A stretch of 51,215 bases of DNA, taken from the IMG/VR virus record IMGVR_UViG_3300035698_028037, positions 1 through 51,215 of that record. The stretch is one strand, 5' to 3'. Made by a program: the position numbers and the translations under genes. This DNA comes from a virus. Numbering within the stretch: position 1 is the first letter of the stretch; the number at the start of each line of letters is the position of its first letter. Under the pieces are notes generated by a model. It saw only the letters and a program-made list of their open reading frames with translations, made no database searches and was not told the DNA's origin. Shown here piece by piece: positions 23,424-31,119 of the stretch.

Positions 23424-23627
23424 ATGATGACCAAGCAAATGACGAACGCACGGCTAACCAAGTGGGTAGAGCGCCTAGAACAGCTCTACGCTGACATGCA
23501 AGCCATGTTCGACCATGAGGATATGACTCTGAAGGAGTACGAGACCGATCGGGGCGAGCTTGTTGTCAACGCTCAGACCACCGTCGAGGAAGCTAAGAAC
23601 TACCTCAGACAAGCGATGGATGTCTAG
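23424..23627 (+). CDS. Small helical protein
   Basis: This 67-residue protein is almost entirely helical (TKWVERLEQLYADMQAMFDH, TTVEEAKNYLRQAM). AATAAGGAGGAAAG precedes the ATG. It is the first gene behind the second palindrome/promoter pair, a typical place for an early phage regulator or host-takeover protein. No family is recognised. Confidence 0.7.
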   Translation: MMTKQMTNARLTKWVERLEQLYADMQAMFDHEDMTLKEYETDRGELVVNAQTTVEEAKNYLRQAMDV

Positions 23628-23634
23628 GTCTGCC

Positions 23635-23681
23635 ACCGTTGGCTCTCAACCCACGCATCACGGCGCTGGGAGCCAACCGGT
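23635..23681 (+). promoter_or_regulatory. Hairpin downstream of the 67-residue gene
   Basis: ACCGTTGGCTC (23635-23645) pairs with GAGCCAACCGGT (23670-23681) as a 4 + 7 bp stem with one bulged C and a 24-base loop. No T-run follows. It lies 8 bases after a stop codon and may act as a terminator-like or stability element. Confidence 0.6.
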
Positions 23682-23708
23682 AGTCTACGGACTGCAAAGG
23701 AGGACCAA

Positions 23709-23837
23709 ATGACTAAAAAGAATACTCTAGCAAAGGCTGACCGAGATGCATTCGTGCTGAAGTGTATCGAGAAGGGATGGACAGTGCGTCAGCATAATCA
23801 TCCAAAGACTCGGGCTAGGTGGTCAGCACGCCGATAG
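23709..23837 (+). CDS. 42-residue basic protein
   Basis: The ATG at 23709 is preceded by AAAGGAGGACC. The product starts MTKKNTLAKADRDAFVLK and ends with a basic stretch (HPKTRARWSARR). It is too short to classify but has a good ribosome site and lies in an operon gap, so it is probably translated. It may bind nucleic acid. Confidence 0.55.
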   Translation: MTKKNTLAKADRDAFVLKCIEKGWTVRQHNHPKTRARWSARR

Positions 23838-23898
23838 ACTATCCGAATGAGAGGAGGACTGCGCTTGCGAAGGCGCTCAAGGCCAAGGAGGGACCATA

Positions 23899-24864
23899 AT
23901 GGCTACAATAGGAGAACGTTGGGACAAGCTGGAAGTATCAGAGAGGATCCAGATAGCAGAAGCAGCTGGGATGGCAGGTAGAATCGGCTCGGCTAGCTGG
24001 GATGGACTCCATGAGTTCGATAGAGAGACATTGAACGAGTGGAGTAATCAGAGTGCCATAAAGGATCCAAACCAGGGGGCGCTTAATGAGCAAGAAGTGG
24101 CCTCGAGCGAGCAGGTATTAGTAACCAGCCAAGACGACAACATTGATATGCCTGCTGAGGCTCCTGGACAGGACTATCTCCTATGGGTAGGATGTCAGAG
24201 CTACCTCACGATAGAATCCTTTATCGAAGAGGCAATCTCCCTCGGTGTGAGCAGACGAATTAGTAAAGTACCACGGAATCTTGAACTTGGCAAGAGCAGG
24301 ATATTCCTAGCTCATGATGAGGGAGAGACTGGAGATGCCGTTATATTCGGATACTTCATTCCTACGGCAGTTGAGATCGTAGTCTACAGAGATGGTGAGA
24401 ATGGAATCCCTGATAACCTCAAGGGTGTAGCCACGCCTATCACAGTAGAGAAGGCGAGTAATGAGCCAGAGAGAGGGTGCGGATTCAGAGACGATATAGG
24501 AGCAATATACCTGGTCTCTGATGAACTGGAGGAGCTCAAGCCCTATCGAGATTATAATCTCATCATCGATGACAGGGCTCGTAGGTTCAGAGGCATCAAG
24601 AAGGTGAACGGGGATAAGATCATAGGTGGTCGGACTAAGAAGGCTCCATCTGTGATCCATAGGGTAGCAAGGAGTAAGCAACTTCATAGGAAGGGAGGAG
24701 AGCCCTGGACGGATGAAGAGAGGGAGATACTGAGAGAGCTACTGAAGAAGTTTGGCCCGTGGAGAGCTACACGAGAAATGCACAAGATCACGGGAAGATC
24801 GATCCAAGGGACATACTACCAGTACAGCAAAATGAAGAAAGAAGGAGAGCAGGCAGATGTGTAA
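23899..24864 (+). CDS. Unknown protein with C-terminal SANT/Myb-like DNA-binding motif
   Basis: This is a 321-residue protein. Residues about 1-90 are acidic and partly helical. A middle domain begins QDYLLWVGCQSYLTIESFIE and continues with SLGVSRRISKVPRNLELGKS and FGYFIP; I do not recognise it. The C-terminus (EPWTDEEREILRELLKKFGP, then RATREM..ITGRSIQGTYYQ) has the tryptophan and helix spacing of a SANT/Myb-like helix-turn-helix. It may be a DNA-binding regulator. AAGGAGGG precedes the ATG. Confidence 0.7.
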   Translation: MATIGERWDKLEVSERIQIAEAAGMAGRIGSASWDGLHEFDRETLNEWSNQSAIKDPNQGALNEQEVASSEQVLVTSQDDNIDMPAEAPGQDYLLWVGCQSYLTIESFIEEAISLGVSRRISKVPRNLELGKSRIFLAHDEGETGDAVIFGYFIPTAVEIVVYRDGENGIPDNLKGVATPITVEKASNEPERGCGFRDDIGAIYLVSDELEELKPYRDYNLIIDDRARRFRGIKKVNGDKIIGGRTKKAPSVIHRVARSKQLHRKGGEPWTDEEREILRELLKKFGPWRATREMHKITGRSIQGTYYQYSKMKKEGEQADV

Positions 24865-25321
24865 CAGTAATGGCGAATACCTGGAGAAGAGAAGCCTGAC
24901 CCCACTATACTACTACATTGATAGGCTGGAAGGCCAGAGGATGGCCAATGCTGCGACGGTATGCCTGTTAGTAAGCGAAGAGCCAATAGACCAAAATGCA
25001 TGCAACATCGTCATTTCGGTAGAGGCAAGGGGAGTGGCCATCAGGAGTCCAAAGGACCAGTTCTGCAAGAAGCTAGGGAGGGACATTGCCTTGGGCAGAG
25101 CTATCCAGGCACTCAAGTTCTTCGATGGCGAGACCATGAATATGCCACCTCTTAGTCCACTATGGGCAAAGAGGAGGGAATTCGAGACTGGAGACCTTAC
25201 GGAGATCTTAGGTATATCCTGCATCACGGGAGAGGTATCCCCACACATGTCCGAGAGGGAAAGAGGTATCGTGCGGAATTACAGTAGGAGAGGAGTGAGG
25301 AATGAAAGCCATAGTAACTGA
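24857..25321 (+). CDS. Hypothetical protein
   Basis: This 154-residue protein overlaps the previous gene by 8 bases and the next by 20. It contains AATVCLLVSEEPIDQNACNI and a predicted helix KKLGRDIALGRAIQALKFFD. No family is recognised. The tight overlaps show it belongs to the same operon. Confidence 0.7.
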   Translation: MCNSNGEYLEKRSLTPLYYYIDRLEGQRMANAATVCLLVSEEPIDQNACNIVISVEARGVAIRSPKDQFCKKLGRDIALGRAIQALKFFDGETMNMPPLSPLWAKRREFETGDLTEILGISCITGEVSPHMSERERGIVRNYSRRGVRNESHSN

Positions 25322-25862
25322 GATCCAAGTGGGTGGTTGTGAGATTGTCCAGAGCCTGGGAGATGCTGTCAAATCATGGTCGAGAGGACATCTCCGTGAC
25401 AAGATGGCGTTCACGATACTCCTTGGAGGGATGCAAGCCAAGCACATTACGATCAGGGATATCGGTGATGAGACTATAGCATATGGAGATTTCGCTGGTC
25501 TCCCTGGTTTGTCCGATTGTGCGAGAGAGATCTTGACTTTGATGGACGTGTCACGAGGGACAGATGATATGGGCGAGTTACATCGTTGCGGATGGCTAAC
25601 CGGCACTCTCGATCAAGATGTGACTGTGGAGGAGGTGATCGTCCATGCATCTGTGACGAATCTACATAGCTACCTGATGGGGCTAAAGATAGCTTCATAT
25701 GATTACCCATTCTATTCCATTATTCAGGCTGCGATGCGACAGGCAGATACGGATAATCGGGAGAAGTTATGTTGTGAGTGGCCTGAAATCTGGGAAGATC
25801 TCCAGCGTAGATACCACGCTAGAGGTGGCATATTGGAAGGAGATTCAGATGGCCAGAGCTAA
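25302..25862 (+). CDS. Hypothetical protein
   Basis: This 186-residue protein has mixed alpha/beta composition, with four cysteines that are not in CxxC pairs. It begins MKAIVTEIQVGGCEIVQSLG. GAGGAG lies 6 bases before its ATG. The 3' end overlaps the next gene by 14 bases. No family is recognised. Confidence 0.7.
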   Translation: MKAIVTEIQVGGCEIVQSLGDAVKSWSRGHLRDKMAFTILLGGMQAKHITIRDIGDETIAYGDFAGLPGLSDCAREILTLMDVSRGTDDMGELHRCGWLTGTLDQDVTVEEVIVHASVTNLHSYLMGLKIASYDYPFYSIIQAAMRQADTDNREKLCCEWPEIWEDLQRRYHARGGILEGDSDGQS

Positions 25863-26112
25863 ATATCAATCACGTCAGGTACGGTTCGATGATGCCATGC
25901 AAGCGGTCAGGGATGCGATCAGCGTTATCGAGGAAATCAAAGACGAGTTACAGCAGTGGCACGATAACATGGAAGGCACCAACCTGGAGAACACGGAGAA
26001 GTTCACTCAGCTGGAGGAGGCAGCCAGTACATTAGATGATAGCGTGAGTGAGCTTGGGAATCAATGTGATAGCCTTGAGTCAGTCGAGATCCCTGGAGCG
26101 TTCGGTCGCTAA
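25849..26112 (+). CDS. Coiled-coil protein
   Basis: This 87-residue protein starts at the ATG at 25849, preceded by GGAAGGAGA. It is helical and heptad-like throughout (FDDAMQAVRDAISVIEEIKD, EKFTQLEEAASTLDDSVSEL). It is the last gene of the rightward block. Its end overlaps the convergent phosphoribosyltransferase gene by 33 bases. Function is unknown. Confidence 0.7.
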   Translation: MARAKYQSRQVRFDDAMQAVRDAISVIEEIKDELQQWHDNMEGTNLENTEKFTQLEEAASTLDDSVSELGNQCDSLESVEIPGAFGR

Positions 26113-26616
26113 GGAGATATAAGGTAGATTACGATATAGTCCTTCGTAATCCAATCCATATCCCACGACGAATCTGTCCGGTATAATCCTACCAACGAAA
26201 TTGATCTCCACTAGATGTATCCTCTGAGAAGGTTTATCAAGGAGGGAGCATAGTCGAACGGACGATGCTCCTTTCTTCGATATATGCTTGAGAATGAGAT
26301 TAGCCGTCAGTCCAGTATCTACGATATCCTCTATCAATAGGACATCTCGACCGGTCAAGTCGGCTTGCACATCAGAAATGATCTTAAGCTCATTCGTAGA
26401 TCTCATACCCTCATAGCTAGATGCACGAATGAAATCTATCTCCAAAGGGAATTCGAAGTGTCGCACCAGGTCGGACATGAATATGAGCGCTCCGGTCAGC
26501 ACCCCGATCATGATCGGACACTTATACTTGTACTCCCTCGTGATTTCATCTGCGAGGGTCTTGACTATCGCCTTTATATCATCCTCAGATAATAAGGTCT
26601 CATACGTCTTCATCAT
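26080..26616 (-). CDS. Hypoxanthine/guanine phosphoribosyltransferase
   Basis: This 178-residue enzyme has the PRPP loop VLLIEDIVDTGLTA, the upstream IGVLTGALIFMSDLVRH loop, LEIDFIRASSYEG and the purine-site DRFVVGYGLDYEG. These are full-length HPRT features. It makes IMP or GMP from free base and PRPP. A phage HPRT is unusual; with DpdA releasing guanine from DNA, it could recycle that base, and IMP or GMP could feed the PurA-family enzyme. It is the last gene of the short leftward operon. Confidence 0.92.
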   Translation of the reverse strand: MMKTYETLLSEDDIKAIVKTLADEITREYKYKCPIMIGVLTGALIFMSDLVRHFEFPLEIDFIRASSYEGMRSTNELKIISDVQADLTGRDVLLIEDIVDTGLTANLILKHISKKGASSVRLCSLLDKPSQRIHLVEINFVGRIIPDRFVVGYGLDYEGLYRNLPYISLATERSRDLD

Positions 26617-26806
26617 TACTCTTCTTAGGAGGCCTGGATTTAGTATTCCATCCCCTTATGCGGATATTATTTTGGAACGTTCTGATCGCTCCGCAGTAGA
26701 TACAGATTCCCTCGCTCGTATCGCCAGTATTAGGTTCTATCTTCCAACGGTGGACGCATCTCATTGGGGGAGGATTAGCTTCAATCTTCTGATGACGTTT
26801 TGTCAT
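26600..26806 (-). CDS. Small zinc-binding protein
   Basis: The 68 residues include MRCVHRWKIE and GICIYCGAIRTF, a C..H / CxxC arrangement seen in many small phage proteins of unknown function. It overlaps the HPRT start by 17 bases. It may be an RNA- or DNA-binding regulator. Confidence 0.7.
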   Translation of the reverse strand: MTKRHQKIEANPPPMRCVHRWKIEPNTGDTSEGICIYCGAIRTFQNNIRIRGWNTKSRPPKKSNDEDV

Positions 26807-26807
26807 C

Positions 26808-27179
26808 TCAACCCTCCATTCGCATAGCGAAATCCTTATTTGGCATCCTACCTCGTCCGGCTCCTCTTACTCCACTAACATGAGGATCCCCCCACTTCTG
26901 TAATATCCTAGCTCTATTATTACACCTACCACATAATACTCTGATGCCAGTAGGTCTTTCCTTTAGAAGCCAGAGCGTATATGCCTCATGTTTCCTATTG
27001 GATTTTAATTGCATCCCTCCTATCACTTGACGACGTTGTTCGCAACCTCCACCGAACGTATGATCCAACGTCAGAGATCGAATATCTATGCATCCGCAGA
27101 TAACGCAAATAGGATAGGGTTTAGTAGAGTAATAGGTGAGGAGCTTCAACCTGGCATTTCGATATCGACTCTGTCTCAT
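26808..27179 (-). CDS. HNH/endonuclease VII-like protein
   Basis: This 123-residue protein has PICVICGC, SLTLDHTFGGG and IRVLCGRCNNRA: two CxxC pairs around a central LDH, the layout of HNH and recombination endonuclease VII families. The gap between motifs is long. It may cleave branched or specific DNA; the exact type is uncertain. Confidence 0.72.
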   Translation of the reverse strand: MRQSRYRNARLKLLTYYSTKPYPICVICGCIDIRSLTLDHTFGGGCEQRRQVIGGMQLKSNRKHEAYTLWLLKERPTGIRVLCGRCNNRARILQKWGDPHVSGVRGAGRGRMPNKDFAMRMEG

Positions 27180-27232
27180 CGCTTCTCATATTCTGGATAT
27201 GAAAATATGCCACAAATGTATTTCATCGTCTT

Positions 27233-27721
27233 TTATGTCTCTCTTTCTCCCTTTAGAAGGTTCTCAACATATTTCCTACGAAGTCTATGATAAGCAACGT
27301 GCGCTGAGGCTAGACTGAAGTACGCATAGAGGCACTTTAAAACAGCTATGACAATCATCAGACCTACCTTGGGCATTTGTCCCAGGCATTCTGGCATCGA
27401 TGGCGGAGGATCATCATATCTATTTGGAGGCTCGTGATACTCTACTCCATCCGTTCGGCCTATGTGCTCGGGCATGATGAAGTTGCCTGTGGGGAAATGG
27501 ACTATGCTACCTTTTGGAAGGAGGAGTGAGATGATATGGCCAATCTGCAATGTTAGATTGTTTATGGCCTTCTGGACTTGTACCTCAACCCTCGTCATCT
27601 CAGGTATGAGATCAGATATATTCTGCTCATCTCCCATCATCTGTGGGCAGGTATGGGTTTCTGCCCCAGGATGGCTTTTTCCGCAGAATGGGCAAGTTTG
27701 CATATTCGCACGAAATTCCAT
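27233..27721 (-). CDS. Zinc-ribbon protein with a C-terminal hydrophobic helix
   Basis: This 162-residue protein begins with a zinc-finger-like segment (QTCPFCGKSHPGAETHTC). A middle helical part and a Pro-rich linker (PPNRYDDPPPSMP) follow. Near the C-terminus is a hydrophobic stretch (MPKVGLMIVIAVLKCLYAYF) that could cross the membrane. No family is recognised. Confidence 0.65.
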   Translation of the reverse strand: MEFRANMQTCPFCGKSHPGAETHTCPQMMGDEQNISDLIPEMTRVEVQVQKAINNLTLQIGHIISLLLPKGSIVHFPTGNFIMPEHIGRTDGVEYHEPPNRYDDPPPSMPECLGQMPKVGLMIVIAVLKCLYAYFSLASAHVAYHRLRRKYVENLLKGERET

Positions 27722-27732
27722 TTTGGCCTCCT

Positions 27733-28203
27733 CTAACCCTCAGATCCCTCTTTGGCTGCTATACGAGCGTCTCTACTTTGTCTAGCTATCTGTGACATAT
27801 GCGGAAGATCGCAATTACATGTCGGCCTAATAGTTATCTTATCACAGAATAGGCACTTATATAATTGATGTTTCACTCGAGGGCCACCCTTACGAGCCCA
27901 TGATGTGCTGCCAAGCCGTATGAGCAACGAATCTCCGCAATTTGGGCAGTATTTCAGATCCTCTCCGCAGGTAAAGCATCTCCTACCTGATTCTGAGAGC
28001 TCACGTACGATCACTCGAGGTCTATTTCCATCGCATATAGGGCATCTTGGGGCTGTAGTATGCCTACCGCAGCTTCGACAGAGATATATCTGCTTATCCG
28101 TTATGAAATTGTGACCGGATTTATTCAATCTATGGCTTAGGCATTGAGGGCACTGGAAGGCAGCCTTACATTCGCTGCATAAGTGGACTATCATCTGCCT
28201 CAT
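27733..28203 (-). CDS. Multi-zinc-ribbon protein
   Basis: The 156 residues contain six or more CxxC knuckles (CSEC, CPQC, CRSC, CPIC, CFTC, CPNC, CLFC), suggesting three or four zinc ribbons and little else. Such proteins bind nucleic acid or RNA polymerase. It is the first gene of the leftward operon leaving the main control region, with CAGGAG 8 bases before the ATG, so a regulatory role is plausible. Confidence 0.75.
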   Translation of the reverse strand: MRQMIVHLCSECKAAFQCPQCLSHRLNKSGHNFITDKQIYLCRSCGRHTTAPRCPICDGNRPRVIVRELSESGRRCFTCGEDLKYCPNCGDSLLIRLGSTSWARKGGPRVKHQLYKCLFCDKITIRPTCNCDLPHMSQIARQSRDARIAAKEGSEG

Positions 28204-28205
28204 TC

Positions 28206-28690
28206 CAAACTCCTGATGACGGATTCTAACAAGGTCGACACACCAGGGAAAAAATCCACTGGGATTTGTGTGTCTTATGTCTTACAGTATACCATCTTGC
28301 ATCATAATAATATAATATCGTTATGATTCAAAAAATCTCGAGTGTACATTGGGTGTAGTGTCGCATATCCTTGTAGACGGGAGACTACAGGAGGTGACTA
28401 TGTGTCGTATATGGTATTAACTTCAAATTTGGATTATCTGGGTTTACATCAGTATGATGTACTATGATTTCACTCCTGGGTATGTAAGATATACAACATC
28501 AAAATCCTGACTTGCGGATTCCTTTGTGTGGTGGTGTCGATGAGATCAGCATGGGGTCGTCAAGTGTCGCATATACGAGGTAGACTGAGGTCGTCGGGGG
28601 AGCTCCCAGGGTCATATATCCTCAAAGTGTTATCGCATGTGATCAGCTGCTATTGCGTCCTGACTGACCATGTGATACACTAGAGATGTA
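28206..28690. promoter_or_regulatory. Main divergent control region (485 bases, no gene)
   Basis: This gap separates the leftward zinc-ribbon operon from the rightward structural operon. It holds several dyads: GACACAC/GTGTGTC with an inner AAATCC/GGATTT (28237-28274), ACATCA-GTA-TGATGT (28446-28460), AATCC/GGATT (28503-28520) and the palindrome GGGAGCTCCC near 28600. It also has three copies of GTGTCG(C/T)ATAT (28358, 28402, 28564). On the minus strand TATACT near 28290 is a candidate leftward -10. An origin of replication could also lie here, but nothing proves it. Confidence 0.6.
28400..28420 (+). other. Six-codon mini-ORF with consensus ribosome site
   Basis: AGGAGGTGA, a near-perfect Shine-Dalgarno, lies 5 bases before ATG TGT CGT ATA TGG TAT TAA (MCRIWY). 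Such a strong site on so short a frame suggests a leader peptide, a decoy for ribosomes or a remnant. The second GTGTCG(C/T)ATAT copy overlaps it. Confidence 0.4.
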
Positions 28691-28693
28691 ATG
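28670..28693 (+). promoter_or_regulatory. Candidate promoter and start-stop element before the terminase small subunit gene
   Basis: ATGTGATACA at 28670-28679 is the third copy of the extended -10 motif. Transcription would start near 28686, only about 5 bases before the ATG at 28691, which implies a nearly leaderless mRNA. The bases ATGTAATG at 28686-28693 also form a start-stop pair overlapping the gene start. Confidence 0.45.
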
Positions 28694-29119
28694 GCTGAGC
28701 AGTTGCTAAATAGATTCGGTAATCGTAGGGGAATGAGTTCAGGTTCTCGAGCTAATCTCTCGAAGCCAGGTAAATCCAATAGTCCGAATGCCCGTCCTCC
28801 GATCTCGTTGACCGCTCTCTTGCGCGCTGAGTTAGCGAGGGTGCCTCTTGCCCTCCCAGATGGAAAGGTCAATAGAGAGGGCCTAACCAACGCGCATCTC
28901 GTCATAAAGCGTGTATTGGATGATGCCCTCGATGGGAATACGACTATGCTCAGAGAGCTCTTGGACAGAGTGGAAGGTAAGCCCAATCAGACCCTTTCTG
29001 GACCAGGCGGCATTCCCATTGAGATCAATCAGAGCGTAAAGGTCTTCGGATCTGAGGAGATACGTCCTGCCCTCGAATCTCTCATTGCGTGTGGTGCTGT
29101 CCAGATTTGCACTAACTAA
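28691..29119 (+). CDS. Probable terminase small subunit (DUF5681-like)
   Basis: This 142-residue protein has a basic glycine/serine-rich N-terminus (GNRRGMSSGSRANLSKPGKS), helical middle and LRELLDRVEGKPNQTLSGPG, a signature seen in small terminase-associated proteins. It would recognise phage DNA for packaging. Its position before the large subunit supports this. The start lacks a Shine-Dalgarno; an alternative ATG at 28733 follows TAGGGG. Assignment is moderate. Confidence 0.65.
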   Translation: MAEQLLNRFGNRRGMSSGSRANLSKPGKSNSPNARPPISLTALLRAELARVPLALPDGKVNREGLTNAHLVIKRVLDDALDGNTTMLRELLDRVEGKPNQTLSGPGGIPIEINQSVKVFGSEEIRPALESLIACGAVQICTN

Positions 29120-29143
29120 GTGAGAGTCCATTCGGGGATTCAA

Positions 29144-29254
29144 ATGAGCGGTCACTTAGTGAGTAAGGAGGGCTTCAGGGAAGTGGCATTAGTGGGGTTG
29201 GTCGGAGGAAGTGCCTTGCTCATTAAGGCGCTTATGGTTGGAGGGGTCATATGA
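29144..29254 (+). CDS. 36-residue hydrophobic peptide
   Basis: The frame from the ATG at 29144 encodes a peptide whose second half is hydrophobic (EVALVGLVGGSALLIKALMV). No strong ribosome site precedes it. It overlaps the next ATG at 29251 (ATGA). It could be a small membrane peptide; evidence is limited to length, hydrophobicity and coupling. Confidence 0.4.
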   Translation: MSGHLVSKEGFREVALVGLVGGSALLIKALMVGGVI

Positions 29255-29646
29255 AGGTGATACCTCGTAGTCTGGAGACGTAAGTATGATGATCTCCTCA
29301 AGGAGCATAATCATGCTCTTAGGGATATCGTCCTTTTGTATGAGGAGACTGCGAGGTTGAGATCGTGTTTGGAGCGCGATAGGAAAGCGTCGAGGGTGAA
29401 GAGAGGATCATACTAACTGCTATAGATGAAGCCTCCTTTAGTCTGAAGCTAGTTGAAAAATCGCTAACTGCTACAGATGAAATGGTCTTTAGCCTGGAGT
29501 TAGTCGGGAAATCACTAACCGATGCAGCTGAAACGACCTTTAGTCTGAGCAACTTCAAGAATCCCCTAACCATCGCAGGTGAAACTAGCTTCATATTCAT
29601 GCCAACGAGAGGTTCAGCGAGTGGTCGTAGCAGAAAAGAGCCCTAG
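29251..29646 (+). pseudogene. Frame-disrupted gene with 51-base tandem repeats
   Basis: An ATG at 29251 opens MKVIP. Then a protein-like coiled-coil (KYDDLLKEHNHALRDIVLLY and on) continues in the +1 frame to 29416. From about 29383 to 29646 the original frame is open again and encodes four 17-residue repeats of the type LTATDEMVFSLELVGKS (51-base units, 29413-29600). Two compensating frame changes would give one protein of about 131 residues. It overlaps the terminase start region. It may be a decayed gene, or the shifts may be sequence errors. Confidence 0.45.
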
Positions 29647-30934
29647 TCTCCTCTGGAATGTTGGTCCAGACGTAGGATCTGAGGTACGAGATCTGAGCCT
29701 AGCCTGGACTGACTATATTCCTGTATCTCCATCTCCTAAGCAGCTTGCGTTCCTTCTGACACCATCTCTAGAGGCTTTATATGGAGGAGCGGGAGGTGGT
29801 GGTAAGAGCATTGCTCTCCTTATGGCAGCCATCCAATATGCAGATTCCCCAGGATATAATGCTCTCATCTTGCGTAAGTCTTATGCTGACCTATCCCTAC
29901 CTGGAGCTTTGATGGACGTAGCTCATCTCTGGCTAGCAGGTACGAGAGCTAAATGGAGCGCAGAGGAGAAGACCTGGTCATTTTCTTCTGGTGCATCTCT
30001 GGTGTTCGGATATTTGGATAACACCAAAGATAAATATCGATATCAGAGCGCAGCATTCCAATATATTGGCTTCGATGAGCTGACTCAGTTCTCAGAGATC
30101 GACTACAGATTCCTATTTAGCAGACTACGAAGGTTGGCTGGATCTAATCTCCCTCTCAGAATGAGGGCTGCATCTAATCCTGGTGGTCTTGGACATGACT
30201 GGGTGAAGGAACGGTTCATGGGGGAGAGTAGAATAGGGTCTGATCGTGTCTTTGTTAAAGCTATGCTCAGAGATAACCCTTTCATAGATGAGGATGCCTA
30301 TAGAAAATCTCTGGCCGAGTTAGATCCCATAACCAGACAGCAAATTGAGAGTGGAGATTGGACGGCCAGACATGGTGGATCTAAGTTCCGTAGAGAATGG
30401 TTCGAGGTCGTAGATATTCCTCCTGCTGAGATTACGAGCGTCAGATGTTGGGATATGGCAGCGACCGAGCCTAAAGCAGGAAGGGATCCAGATTGGACTG
30501 TGGGCTTGCGCTTGGGCATGACGAGCAATAATGTCCTCTACATCATGGATGTGAGACGAATGCGAGGTACTCCTGGCTCTACAGAGCAGTTGATCATACA
30601 GACCGCTGGGATCGATGGCAAGACAGTCAAAATACGAATGGAACAGGAACCAGGATCCTCAGGAGTTAAGGCCATAGACGACTATAAGCGTAGAGTGCTA
30701 ATGGGATATGACTTCAAAGGCGTTCTTTCTACTGGATCTAAGGAGGTTCGTGCTAATCCCGTAGCATCTCAGGCAGAAGCTGGTAATATCAAGATAGTCA
30801 GAGGGCCATGGAACTCTGCGTTCCTCGATGAAATTGAGCTATTTCCTACTGGTTCGCATGATGACCAAGTAGATGCTCTCTCTGGAGCTCTAGCTGCGCT
30901 GACTAGCATAGATAAGCCATTTATGATCGGATAG
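29579..30934 (+). CDS. terL: Terminase large subunit
   Basis: This 451-residue packaging motor has Walker A ALYGGAGGGGKSIAL, Walker B YIGFDELTQF and motif III-like MRAASNPGG. Its nuclease acids are in VRCWDMAATEPKAGRDPDWT, MEQEPGSSG and SHDDQVDALSGA. The start is uncertain: a GTG at 29579 gives 451 residues and a GTG at 29621, after GAGAGG, gives 437. It cuts concatemers and fills proheads. Confidence 0.93.
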   Translation: MKLASYSCQREVQRVVVAEKSPSLLWNVGPDVGSEVRDLSLAWTDYIPVSPSPKQLAFLLTPSLEALYGGAGGGGKSIALLMAAIQYADSPGYNALILRKSYADLSLPGALMDVAHLWLAGTRAKWSAEEKTWSFSSGASLVFGYLDNTKDKYRYQSAAFQYIGFDELTQFSEIDYRFLFSRLRRLAGSNLPLRMRAASNPGGLGHDWVKERFMGESRIGSDRVFVKAMLRDNPFIDEDAYRKSLAELDPITRQQIESGDWTARHGGSKFRREWFEVVDIPPAEITSVRCWDMAATEPKAGRDPDWTVGLRLGMTSNNVLYIMDVRRMRGTPGSTEQLIIQTAGIDGKTVKIRMEQEPGSSGVKAIDDYKRRVLMGYDFKGVLSTGSKEVRANPVASQAEAGNIKIVRGPWNSAFLDEIELFPTGSHDDQVDALSGALAALTSIDKPFMIG

Positions 30935-30944
30935 GAGGGGTTTT

Positions 30945-31115
30945 ATGAAAGAGCTGATTCTGCCTGTATTGGCGATAATGTCAGTGACTTGCCTGGTATC
31001 CGTAGCTCTGGCCAATGGTATCAATGGAACTGTAATGGCTGGAGGTATCGCTGTCGTAGGGGGATTAGGAGGATACGGCGGTAGGATATTCGTGGAGAAA
31101 AGAAGGAAGCGATAG
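30945..31115 (+). CDS. Small two-helix membrane protein
   Basis: The 56-residue product starts at the ATG at 30945, preceded by AGGAGGGG. It has two hydrophobic segments (residues about 3-22 and 26-45, the latter glycine-rich: GTVMAGGIAVVGGLGGYGG) and a basic end (EKRRKR). Location between terminase and portal is unusual for a holin; function is unknown. Confidence 0.65.
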   Translation: MKELILPVLAIMSVTCLVSVALANGINGTVMAGGIAVVGGLGGYGGRIFVEKRRKR

Positions 31116-31119
31116 GATA

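Noticed and set aside
28206-28690. tRNA genes in the longest gap
   Set aside because: No cloverleaf or T-loop sequence was found there or elsewhere in the window by eye.
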